Assembly: GCA_016786965.1 (NCBI GenBank)
Contig: JAEUVL010000597.1
Coordinates: 1 to 7,928, forward strand
Direction: 5' to 3'
Length of the DNA: 7,928 bases
Source of the DNA: Chitinophagaceae bacterium
GTDB taxonomy: Bacteria > Bacteroidota > Bacteroidia > Chitinophagales > Chitinophagaceae
This document shows, in pieces, positions 1-5,982 of the stretch. A program made the position numbers and the translations under genes. The notes beneath the pieces are model-generated. The model was not told the origin of the DNA. It searched no databases and saw only the letters and a list, made by a program, of their open reading frames with translations. How positions within the stretch are numbered: position 1 is the stretch's first letter; the number at the start of each line of letters is the position of its first letter.

Positions 1-515
1 GTGATCACAAAATTGCAGAGCTTCATTTTCATTTCTTCATCTATCTGCCGGCTGATGCGTTTCAGCACTTCGTCAGTGCTGAGGTCATCCCTTTGCATCA
101 CTCTTTTGATGCGGGTATGCTGGGGTGCATACACACCAATAATGTAATCCAGTTTTTCAGCAGCGCCGCTTTCAAACAACAGCGCAGCTTCTTTGATAGC
201 GTAGGGACTGGTTTGCCGGTTCATCCAGTCTTCTGCATCACGGATGGTAACAGGGTGGGTGAGAGAATTGAGCAGGTCCAGCTTCTCTTTGTTATTAAAG
301 ACAATACCCGCCAGGTATTTCCTGTCAAGTTCACCATTTACATAAGCAGCTTCACCAAAGTGGCTGATGACACCTGCTTTTAGTTCATCATCAGTATTCA
401 TCAGTCTTTTGGCAGCATCATCTGCATAGTACACCGGTATGCCCAATGTTTCAAATACTCTGGCCACAGTTGTTTTACCACTGCCGATACCGCCGGTTAA
501 GCCTATTTTCAACAT
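1..515 (-). CDS. coaE: Dephospho-CoA kinase CoaE, 3' end cut off by the window edge
   Basis: This enzyme phosphorylates the 3'-hydroxyl of dephospho-CoA with ATP, the last step of coenzyme A synthesis, in the cytoplasm. I translated the minus strand directly. From the ATG at 515 the protein begins MLKIGLTGGIGSGKTT, with a P-loop GGIGSGKT at residues 8-15, then YYADDAAKRL (residues 29-38) containing the acidic pair expected for substrate binding and catalysis in the family. Further on come EAALLFESGA and RIKRVMQRDD, which match the conserved 'LLxE' and lid-region 'RxxQRD' segments of CoaE. About 171 codons are present; the family is usually near 200 residues, so roughly 30 are missing. A second in-frame ATG at 530 would add MKRPF. 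I prefer 515 because homologues usually start one to three residues before KIGLTGG. It is the last gene of the minus-strand block, 97 bases after yajC. Identity is very secure; only the start is uncertain. Confidence 0.96.
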   Translation of the reverse strand, partial: MLKIGLTGGIGSGKTTVARVFETLGIPVYYADDAAKRLMNTDDELKAGVISHFGEAAYVNGELDRKYLAGIVFNNKEKLDLLNSLTHPVTIRDAEDWMNRQTSPYAIKEAALLFESGAAEKLDYIIGVYAPQHTRIKRVMQRDDLSTDEVLKRISRQIDEEMKMKLCNFVI

Positions 516-527
516 GAATGGTCTTTT

Positions 528-588
528 CATATTCCAAAAAAAAACTCCAAATCCCTGTGGTAAACTTACAACCGGAATTTGGAATATG
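528..588 (-). repeat. 11-base inverted repeat overlapping the coaE start region
   Basis: CATATTCCAAA at 528-538 is the exact reverse complement of TTTGGAATATG at 578-588, with 39 bases between. In the yajC-coaE spacer transcript this could form an 11-base-pair stem. The start-proximal arm contains the alternative coaE ATG at 530 and lies 12 bases before the preferred ATG at 515. The loop contains a run of nine A on the plus strand (U in the transcript). The repeat itself is plainly visible; a regulatory role is inference. Confidence 0.6.
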
Positions 589-612
589 TTTTAGGAATTT
601 GTTCTTCCTTTT

Positions 613-1008
613 TTACTTTTTGTCGGCCACTACTGGTTTATTCAATGCGGCTGTCCAGTCTCTGCTGATGGCACTTTTTTCAATCTTGATATAGCTGCCT
701 GGGCTTACTTCCAGGTTCAGGGTGCCATCTTCATTTACTTTATTGATGGTGCCATGAATACCGGCAATAGTAACGATCTTATCGCCTTTGCCCAGGTTTT
801 CTATAAATACCTTCTGCTCCTTAGCTCTTTTGGCCTGCGGACGGATAAAGAACATCCAGAAAACCACGATCATCAAACCCAGGAAGATCAGCTGGATGGT
901 ACCACCTGAACCACCGCTACCGGATTTTCCATCTCCGCCGGGAGGCATACAGGAAGAGAAATACATTAATACTATTGCAGCTGTTAGATAAGTTCTGATC
1001 GATTTCAT
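613..1008 (-). CDS. yajC: YajC family preprotein translocase accessory subunit
   Basis: YajC is a small inner-membrane protein that associates with SecDF and the SecYEG protein-export channel. The 131-residue product has one clear membrane segment (about residues 38-55, TIQLIFLGLMIVVFWMFF). It is followed by the family signature FIRPQAKRAKEQ (54-65) and the soluble domain with GDKIVTIAGIHGTI (75-88) and a short beta-rich tail ending in lysines. Unusually, a second hydrophobic stretch (residues 6-19) precedes Cys20 and a Gly/Ser-rich linker (PPGGDGKSGSGGSGG). This resembles a lipoprotein signal with a weak lipobox FSSC. An internal ATG at 966 (Met15) would remove most of that stretch but keep the cysteine. 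It lies 38 bases after the DUF1573 gene and 97 before coaE, in a cluster typical of Bacteroidota. Family assignment is firm; whether the N-terminus is processed is not known. Confidence 0.93.
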   Translation of the reverse strand: MKSIRTYLTAAIVLMYFSSCMPPGGDGKSGSGGSGGTIQLIFLGLMIVVFWMFFIRPQAKRAKEQKVFIENLGKGDKIVTIAGIHGTINKVNEDGTLNLEVSPGSYIKIEKSAISRDWTAALNKPVVADKK

Positions 1009-1026
1009 GTTTGTTTTATTATTTAA

Positions 1027-1035
1027 GCAAAGCGA
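1027..1035 (-). promoter_or_regulatory. Weak -7 box candidate before yajC
   Basis: On the minus strand this reads TCGCTTTGC, one mismatch from the Bacteroidota -7 consensus TAnnTTTG, and it lies 18 bases before the yajC ATG. Its flank (TTTGC followed by TTAAAT) resembles the boxes before the two upstream genes. It overlaps no coding sequence. I see no convincing -33 TTTG element at the expected distance, so this is tentative. Confidence 0.25.
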
Positions 1036-1046
1036 TGTGAGGTCGT

Positions 1047-1499
1047 TTATTTATTCTCAATTATTTCACCGGTAAAGGTGAGTGTATGATCTTTAGCGGG
1101 TTTCGTATTAGCTGTTACATACACCTGTTTTGAAATGATTCCGCTGCCGCTGCCATTGAATTTAGCTTTGATGACACCTTCTTCACCGGGCCCGTAAGCC
1201 TGGGTGGGTTGCTCTGGAATGGTACATCCGCACTGTGCGGTTACTTTTTCGATCACCAGGTTTTTATCCCCGGAATTTTTAAAACGGAAAGACACTTCTA
1301 TGGTTTCATCTTTCTTTAGTTTGCCCAGGCTGCGGGTGGAAGAATCGATCCACTCGATAGAGGTGAAATTAGCAGAATCGTTCGCTGCTTTTGCCATATC
1401 CTCTTTGGTCATCTGGCCGGGAGGGATCACTTTTTTATCCGTTGATTTGCAGGCGGCCAGGGTAAGGATGGCGGCCAAAATGATCAGGGTTTGTTTCAT
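1047..1499 (-). CDS. DUF1573 domain lipoprotein
   Basis: The molecular function is not known. From the ATG at 1499 the product has 150 residues. Residues 1-17 form a classic lipoprotein signal, MKQTLIILAAILTLAAC, with lipobox LAAC, so Cys17 should be lipidated. A linker with KSTDKK follows. The stretch from about residue 45 to the end is a DUF1573 domain: a beta-sandwich-like sequence with FKNSGDKNLVIEKV, the hallmark CGCT (Cys90 and Cys92), and a tail VYVTANTKPAKDHTLTFTGEI. This family is abundant in Bacteroidota and resembles ASPM/SPD-2/Hydin-type Ig-like domains. The residues just after the lipidated cysteine (KSTDKK) do not match the acidic surface-export signal described for this phylum, so a periplasm-facing lipoprotein is likely. 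An in-frame TTG at 1505 could start the gene two codons earlier, but the ATG is preferred. It sits between nusB and yajC, a common arrangement in the phylum. Confidence 0.92.
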   Translation of the reverse strand: MKQTLIILAAILTLAACKSTDKKVIPPGQMTKEDMAKAANDSANFTSIEWIDSSTRSLGKLKKDETIEVSFRFKNSGDKNLVIEKVTAQCGCTIPEQPTQAYGPGEEGVIKAKFNGSGSGIISKQVYVTANTKPAKDHTLTFTGEIIENK

Positions 1500-1519
1500 A
1501 TCCAATTGTATTTAAGAGT

Positions 1520-1528
1520 GCAAATGTA
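1520..1528 (-). promoter_or_regulatory. -7 promoter box candidate for the DUF1573 gene
   Basis: The minus strand reads TACATTTGC, a full match to the Bacteroidota primary-sigma -7 consensus TAnnTTTG. It ends exactly 20 bases before the ATG at 1499. The same nine bases, at the same 20-base distance, precede nusB. A -33 TTTG at the usual spacing is not evident. It lies between the nusB terminator-like hairpin and the gene, as an internal promoter would. Confidence 0.5.
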
Positions 1529-1540
1529 ATGGTAAGTAAA

Positions 1541-1558
1541 GACAAGGCAGGCCTTGTC
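1541..1558 (-). terminator. Palindrome directly after the nusB stop, possible weak terminator
   Basis: GACAAGGC, AG, GCCTTGTC forms a perfect inverted repeat that begins at the base next to the nusB TGA (1559-1561). In RNA it could fold as a 7-base-pair stem with a CAGG loop. On the minus strand it is followed by TTTACTTACC, which is only partly U-rich. It could be an inefficient intrinsic terminator that attenuates read-through into the DUF1573 gene, or an mRNA-stabilising hairpin. The repeat is certain; its role is not. Confidence 0.4.
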
Positions 1559-2485
1559 TCACGATTTTTTATAGTCCACCTTCTGCATGGCCCCGCTTTG
1601 AACCAGTTCTTTGTGTATATTATCAAGGATGCCGTTCACAAACTGTCCGCTTTGCTGGGTGCTGTAGTCTTTGGCCAGGTCTATATATTCATTGATGGTC
1701 ACTTTGGGCGGTATGGTCTCAAAATACAGAAATTCGGCTACCCCCATCTTCATCATGATCATATCCAGCAGGGCGATCCGCTCTGCATCCCAATTCTTGA
1801 GTTTGGGTATGATAAGCGTTTGCAGATGTTCATCTTTTTCGATTACAGTTTGCAGGAGGCCTTTGGCAAACTGTGCTTTATCAGCACTCATGAGTTGTTT
1901 AAACTCAATACTGCCCGGTTTTTGAAGGTAGCCGGTAAGCAGTTGCACCACCATATCGCCATCATCATCCCAATTAGAGAAAGTATCTTCAATATGGCTT
2001 ACAAAAACTTCATTGGCCAGCAACAGATCGTTCAGGATAAACTCAAGGATCTTTTTTTCGTCTGCTTTTTCTCTGGCACCAGTGGCGGTATAGTTTTTAT
2101 ATTCAGGAGTTTCAATAAGCGTTTGGTATATCCTGCGGATGAGTTCTTTATCTGCTATCAGTTCAGGCTTCTGGCTGGCAAACTGGGTTTTTAATGCGGG
2201 ATCTTCCAGCATTTTCCAGAGCAGTTCGTTACCGGCTATTTTGGTATTAATGTTCAGGTCCCCGCTGGTGGGCAGGTGTTTGGAGGCTTTTTGATGAGCG
2301 TCTTTCTCGGCGTAGCGTGTCACTTCTGTCAGGAACCAGGTAAGATATACCAGCAGGGCACGGGTTTCATCAAAATGTTCCTGTAAAATCTTTTGCGGCT
2401 CTCCGGGTTTAACTTCATTTTCAAGTGTATTGACGGTGTACAGGGTCTGCATCACTTTTACCCGGATATTTCTTCTGCTTATCAT
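1559..2485 (-). CDS. nusB: Transcription antitermination factor NusB, long Bacteroidota form
   Basis: NusB pairs with NusE (ribosomal protein S10), binds boxA RNA and supports antitermination of rRNA transcription in the cytoplasm. From the ATG at 2485 the product is 308 residues and begins MISRRNIRVKVMQTLYT, the usual N-terminus in this phylum. An earlier in-frame start at 2530 would add MGHFNLHLHLKVLSN but would run through the promoter box at 2506-2514, so I reject it. The recognisable NusB core is C-terminal: NWDAERIALLDMIMMKMGVA (231-250), PPKVTINEYIDLAKDYS (259-275) and SGQFVNGILDNI (279-290), equivalent to the E. coli stretch with VAINEAIELAK and FVNGVLD. About 150-170 mostly helical residues are inserted between the N-terminal helix and this core, making it twice the E. 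coli size; long forms are usual in Bacteroidota. It heads the minus-strand block and is divergent from the beta-propeller gene. Confidence 0.95.
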   Translation of the reverse strand: MISRRNIRVKVMQTLYTVNTLENEVKPGEPQKILQEHFDETRALLVYLTWFLTEVTRYAEKDAHQKASKHLPTSGDLNINTKIAGNELLWKMLEDPALKTQFASQKPELIADKELIRRIYQTLIETPEYKNYTATGAREKADEKKILEFILNDLLLANEVFVSHIEDTFSNWDDDGDMVVQLLTGYLQKPGSIEFKQLMSADKAQFAKGLLQTVIEKDEHLQTLIIPKLKNWDAERIALLDMIMMKMGVAEFLYFETIPPKVTINEYIDLAKDYSTQQSGQFVNGILDNIHKELVQSGAMQKVDYKKS

Positions 2486-2505
2486 GTTCGAAAGAACTTT
2501 AAGAT

Positions 2506-2514
2506 GCAAATGTA
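2506..2514 (-). promoter_or_regulatory. -7 promoter box candidate for nusB
   Basis: The minus strand reads TACATTTGC, a full match to TAnnTTTG, and ends 20 bases before the nusB ATG. The bases around it (TTTACATTTGCATCTTAAAG) resemble those before the DUF1573 gene. A TTTG lies 13 bases upstream, which is short of the roughly 19-base spacing described for -33 elements, so only the -7 part is supported. The placement also supports choosing 2485 as the start. Confidence 0.5.
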
Positions 2515-2539
2515 AATTAAAATGCCCCAAAAAATATAA

Positions 2540-2555
2540 AACAACCGGAGTTGTT
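2540..2555. repeat. Small inverted repeat in the divergent nusB/beta-propeller spacer
   Basis: AACAAC, CGGA, GTTGTT is a perfect 6-base stem with a 4-base centre, extendable with one bulge by TAAA on the left and TTTA on the right. On the minus strand it is followed by TTATATTTTTT, so it looks like a low-GC intrinsic terminator, but no gene lies upstream on that strand for it to end. It may instead be an operator between the two divergent genes. Nothing else gene-like is seen in the spacer 2486-2708. Confidence 0.35.
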
Positions 2556-2645
2556 GTTTAGCAAATTGTTATTTACCATCAAGTTTGGCAGGGAAGAAGA
2601 ATTCAAATCCTTATATAGCCTTACGGAAAAGTAATGGGGAAAATA

Positions 2646-2680
2646 TTTGTTTTTACCCGCTTTAAAAATGAGTAACTTTA
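2646..2680 (+). promoter_or_regulatory. Promoter candidate for the beta-propeller gene
   Basis: TAACTTTA at 2673-2680 is one base from the Bacteroidota -7 consensus TAnnTTTG. A TTTG at 2646-2649 lies 23 bases upstream, slightly farther than the usual -33 to -7 gap. Transcription would begin near 2686, leaving a leader of about 20 bases before the ATG at 2709. That leader is A-rich with no Shine-Dalgarno motif, as expected in this phylum. Confidence 0.4.
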
Positions 2681-2708
2681 AAAAAATAGTGAAACCTAAA
2701 CCTTCAAA

Positions 2709-5700
2709 ATGAAAAACAATTTTACTTTCAAGAAAGTGGGATGGCTTTTTTTTCTTGTGCCTTTCATCCTGCTCATTTTCTCCTGCCGCAACAACAAAAA
2801 AACAAAAGAACCTGCTGATCTGCAGCAGCGGCTAAAAGACCCTAATGCCCGGATGACAGATTTCCAGGGCGCAATGGAGTATGAGTTCAATATGCTCAAA
2901 AATCCGGTAACAGGTGTCATTCCCGAAGGGGTCAGGGAAGCTGAAATGGCACAGGCAAGGGAAATATATACCCGTCAAAGCCTGACCAGTCGAATTGAAG
3001 CTATTAACCCTTATATTTTTCAGGGCCCTAACAATATGGGCGGCCGCACCCGGACGATCGTATATGATGTCCGTTATAATGGCACTTCCAACCAGATCAT
3101 TCTGGCAGGAGGTGTGAGCGGAGGTGTTTATAAATCTACCGACAATGGCGCCACCTGGGTCAGAAAAAGTCCTACCGGCGAGCATTTTAGCTGCACCAGC
3201 ATTGCCCAGGACACCCGGCCCGGTTTTCAGGATACCTGGTATTACGGCGTTGGTGAAGCTTCTGGAAATTCTGCCGGAGCCTCCGGTGCTTTTTATTCCG
3301 GTAACGGGGTGTATAAATCAACAGATAACGGTGAGACATGGACAAGACTTGCCTCTTCTAATACTACAGCGCTGGAAAGTTTTTCTGTGGCACAGGACTT
3401 TATCAATAAAGTGATTGTAGATCCTACCGACGGCAATGTATATATCGCCTGTGCCGCCACTATCAGGCGCTCTACTGATGGAGGCACTACCTGGGCCACT
3501 GTATTATCAGGAACATTATCTTCATCAGGTCAGTTCACAGATATTGTGGTTAGCAGTACCGGAAGACTATATGCCTCTTTTGGAGGAACGAATTCTTCCA
3601 CTATTGATGGTGTATGGGCTTCTCCGCCAGGCGCCACTTCAGGTGATGTTGGCTCATGGACCCAAATAGCAGGGGCAGGGGCAGGTGGTTCTCCGGTGGG
3701 TTGGAATGCCGAAGGAGGCTATGGAAGAGTGGTGCTGGCCATTGCACCAAGCAGCGAGAACCTTTTATATGCATTGTATTCTACGACGGGAAGCCCCGCT
3801 TGTCCCGGCGGCACCACCGAAGCGGAACTTTTCAGATGGGATGATGTTGGCGGCACCTGGACCAATCTTTCAGCTACCTTACCAGACGAAGTTGGATGCC
3901 TGGCCGGTAATGATCCATTTGCCGTACAAGGCGGGTACGACCTGGTGGTGGCGGTAAAACCTGATGACCCCAACACCATATTCGTGGGTGGTACCAATGC
4001 CTACCGCTCTACGGATGCAGGGCTTACCTGGACAAGGATAGGGGGATATGCCTCACCGGCCAGTTATGCACTATACTCAAGTTCCCACCCAGACATACAT
4101 TCTTTTACCTTTCAACCCGGAAGCCCTTCTATTTTGCTTTGCGGAAATGATGGCGGTATTCAACGTACCACTGACATTCTGGCAGGCACTGTAAGTTGGA
4201 CACAAATAAATGTGGGATACCGTACCTACCAGTATTACTATGTGGATATTGATCCAAGAGTAAGCAACGGCAAAGTATTGGGAGGAGCACAGGATAATGG
4301 GTCAACCAGGAATATTGGCGGCACCGGCACTGACTTTGAAATGGTTTGGGGAGGTGATGGAGTATCTGTAGGCCTGAATGATCCGGCTTTAACTGCTGGT
4401 ACACAATATGAATATGTGGGTTCACAGTCAGGGTTTATCAACCGCAGAACATCTGCGACGGCTCTCGGATTTTCTACTGGCATCACCCCAACCGGTGAAA
4501 CAAATTCAGGATTATTTGTTACGCTTTTCAAATTGGATCCTGATAATTCGCAGACACTTTATTATGCTAATGATAACGCATTATACCGTACCACCTCAGC
4601 CTCTTCAGTAACTTCTATTACATGGACCTCTATGACTGGTATTGCCACTGCCGTTGGGGCAGCCAATGATATTTCGGCCATAGCTGTAACAAGAGGCACC
4701 TACAGTGCCGCCACATCAAGCCTTTTCTTTGGTACTTCCAATGGTCGGGTATTCAGGCTGGATGATCCCACAGGTGTTGCTGCAGCCACCGCACCCGTAG
4801 ATATCACAGGAGCTTTTCCTGTAGGTAATATCAGCAGCATTGCAGTGAACCCAAGAAATGATGATACCATATTGGTTACACTTTCTAACTATGGCATTAC
4901 AGGAAATGTGTGGTGGACCGGCAATGCCAATTCTGCTACACCTACCTGGACAAATGTGGAAGGAAGTCTCACACTGCCTTCTTACCGCAGTTCTGCCATT
5001 CATGCGGTACCTAATTCTACAGAAGTACAGTATTATGTGGGCACATCAGTTGGGCTGTATCGTTCCGGTACAGGTTTCCCAACCACCCCCGGCTGGACAC
5101 AGGAAGGAGCGGCCGATATTGGCAATGCAGTGGTAACCAGCCTGGCCTTACGGCCATCTGATGCCAACCTGCTGGTCGGCACTCATGGGTATGGAATGTG
5201 GAAGACCTCTTTAAGTCTGTTCCCTCTACCAGTTACGCTTACCGACTTCACCGGAACACTGCAGGGAAAAACCTCTTTACTGCAATGGACCACTTCAGCC
5301 GAGTACAACAGTAAGAGCTTTGAACTGGAAAAATCGCTGGATGGTATCAGTTTCAGGCGCATTACCACTATTCCGGCAGCGGGCAATAGCAACTCACCCC
5401 GGCAATATAGCTATGTGGACAGGGAGCCGCTGACTGAAAATAACTATTACCGGCTTCGCAGCGTGGACCTTGACAACAACAACAAACTGAGTAATACTGT
5501 ACTGATAAAACTCCAGGGTGCTGGTCAGGATATGCAGCTACTGGGGAATCCGTTCAGCAACATTATTACCCTCCGTTTTGTAAAACCTCCGCAAAGCAGA
5601 GGAGAGATGCGGCTTACAGATATGAGCGGCCGGATCATTGCCCGCCGGGTCATCAGCCAGGGCGAACAAGTGGTGCAATTCAATGTGTCACCGGCAAAAT

Positions 5701-5774
5701 TGGCTGCTGGTACATATATGGTAGAAGCTTTTATCGATGGTCAACGGTTTATCACCAGGGTACTAAAAGAATAA
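2709..5774 (+). CDS. Asp-box (BNR/sortilin-like) beta-propeller protein with type IX sorting domain
   Basis: A large envelope or secreted protein (1021 residues); the substrate or partner is unknown. Residues 1-25 form a signal peptide with a strong hydrophobic core, ending in IFSC so that Cys26 fits a lipobox. GPNNMGGRTRTIVYD (106-120) opens the propeller region. Asp-box motifs of the SxDxGxTW type are visible at 143-150 (STDNGATW), 204-211 (STDNGETW), 255-262 (STDGGTTW) and 434-441 (STDAGLTW), with a degenerate one ending at Trp384. GGAQDNG (525-531) and WGGDG (547-551) are typical of sialidase/xyloglucanase-like or VPS10-type propellers. I see no catalytic signature that would name an enzyme. 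From about 840 to 940 comes a fibronectin-III-like module (LPVTLTDF, then LQWTT, then NNYYRLRSVD). Residues 944-1021 are a type A Por secretion tail: NPFSN, LTDMSGRII, LAAGTYMVE and the basic end RVLKE. The ATG at 2709 is the only start giving a signal peptide. The gene is monocistronic, with a terminator downstream. Confidence 0.9.
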   Translation: MKNNFTFKKVGWLFFLVPFILLIFSCRNNKKTKEPADLQQRLKDPNARMTDFQGAMEYEFNMLKNPVTGVIPEGVREAEMAQAREIYTRQSLTSRIEAINPYIFQGPNNMGGRTRTIVYDVRYNGTSNQIILAGGVSGGVYKSTDNGATWVRKSPTGEHFSCTSIAQDTRPGFQDTWYYGVGEASGNSAGASGAFYSGNGVYKSTDNGETWTRLASSNTTALESFSVAQDFINKVIVDPTDGNVYIACAATIRRSTDGGTTWATVLSGTLSSSGQFTDIVVSSTGRLYASFGGTNSSTIDGVWASPPGATSGDVGSWTQIAGAGAGGSPVGWNAEGGYGRVVLAIAPSSENLLYALYSTTGSPACPGGTTEAELFRWDDVGGTWTNLSATLPDEVGCLAGNDPFAVQGGYDLVVAVKPDDPNTIFVGGTNAYRSTDAGLTWTRIGGYASPASYALYSSSHPDIHSFTFQPGSPSILLCGNDGGIQRTTDILAGTVSWTQINVGYRTYQYYYVDIDPRVSNGKVLGGAQDNGSTRNIGGTGTDFEMVWGGDGVSVGLNDPALTAGTQYEYVGSQSGFINRRTSATALGFSTGITPTGETNSGLFVTLFKLDPDNSQTLYYANDNALYRTTSASSVTSITWTSMTGIATAVGAANDISAIAVTRGTYSAATSSLFFGTSNGRVFRLDDPTGVAAATAPVDITGAFPVGNISSIAVNPRNDDTILVTLSNYGITGNVWWTGNANSATPTWTNVEGSLTLPSYRSSAIHAVPNSTEVQYYVGTSVGLYRSGTGFPTTPGWTQEGAADIGNAVVTSLALRPSDANLLVGTHGYGMWKTSLSLFPLPVTLTDFTGTLQGKTSLLQWTTSAEYNSKSFELEKSLDGISFRRITTIPAAGNSNSPRQYSYVDREPLTENNYYRLRSVDLDNNNKLSNTVLIKLQGAGQDMQLLGNPFSNIITLRFVKPPQSRGEMRLTDMSGRIIARRVISQGEQVVQFNVSPAKLAAGTYMVEAFIDGQRFITRVLKE

Positions 5775-5794
5775 ATGACTGATAACTTGCTTGC

Positions 5795-5826
5795 AAGCCG
5801 TTCTCTGAAAAGAGAACGGCTTTTTT
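5795..5826 (+). terminator. Intrinsic terminator of the beta-propeller gene
   Basis: AAGCCGTTCTCT, a GAAA tetraloop and AGAGAACGGCTT form a perfect stem of 10 to 12 base pairs. The hairpin runs into six T at 5821-5826. It begins 20 bases after the TAA at 5772-5774. A GNRA-type loop, a GC-rich stem base and a U tract make this a textbook Rho-independent terminator. A 10-base palindrome GCTTGCAAGC (5789-5798) overlaps its left foot. It separates the gene from the groESL operon. Confidence 0.93.
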
Positions 5827-5842
5827 ATTGGCCTTTCGGGGA

Positions 5843-5919
5843 TGAAAAAATGTCCTGTCTTCCAATGAAGGATAGCATATCTCTGCCAATTGTATCACCA
5901 AAGTCTGAAAAAATGTCCT
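5843..5919 (+). repeat. Pair of exact 14-base direct repeats upstream of groES
   Basis: TGAAAAAATGTCCT occurs at 5843-5856 and again at 5906-5919, a period of 63 bases, i.e. about six helical turns. Both copies lie in the gene-free stretch between the terminator and the candidate groES promoter. The identity is exact but the unit is A-rich. They may be paired binding sites for a regulator of the chaperonin operon, or a leftover of a duplication. No protein family is suggested by the sequence alone. Confidence 0.55.
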
Positions 5920-5982
5920 TTTCACCATAGCGGCATGGTATTTCCTGTACCTTCGCCGCCCTGCCTGCTGAAACTTTGGTGA
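5895..5982. repeat. 10-base inverted repeat flanking the groES promoter region
   Basis: TCACCAAAGT at 5895-5904 is the exact reverse complement of ACTTTGGTGA at 5973-5982, 68 bases apart. The two arms bracket the second direct-repeat copy and the promoter candidate at 5948-5956. Such spacing could fit looping by a dimeric regulator, but a chance match cannot be excluded. Confidence 0.4.
5948..5956 (+). promoter_or_regulatory. -7 promoter box candidate for groESL
   Basis: TACCTTCGC differs at one base from the Bacteroidota -7 consensus TAnnTTTG. Transcription would start near 5962, giving a leader of about 60 bases before groES. A clear -33 TTTG is not seen. No CIRCE operator (TTAGCACTC, nine bases, GAGTGCTAA) is found here, so HrcA-type control is not supported by the sequence. 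Confidence 0.35.

Noticed and set aside
93..383. A 96-codon plus-strand frame at the left end
   Set aside because: It is antisense to coaE, whose P-loop and conserved segments are unmistakable on the other strand.
1500..1505. TTG start for the DUF1573 gene two codons upstream of the ATG
   Set aside because: The ATG at 1499 gives a normal lipoprotein signal and is at the same distance from its promoter box as nusB; a TTG start is unnecessary.
1514..1522. TTTGCACTC on the minus strand resembling half of a CIRCE operator
   Set aside because: There is no matching GAGTGCTAA arm nearby and the gene is not a chaperone gene; it is part of the promoter box.
1529..2194. A 221-codon plus-strand open frame opposite nusB
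   Set aside because: It lies entirely antisense to the well-conserved nusB gene and its product resembles no family I know; it is a coding shadow.
3669..3686. Three tandem six-base units (GCAGGG, GCAGGG, GCAGGT)
   Set aside because: They are in frame and simply encode an Ala-Gly run inside the propeller; too short to suggest a phase-variable repeat.
5921..5960. Possible sigma-54 promoter before groES
   Set aside because: The GG at -24 and GC at -12 do not occur at the required 10-base spacing.
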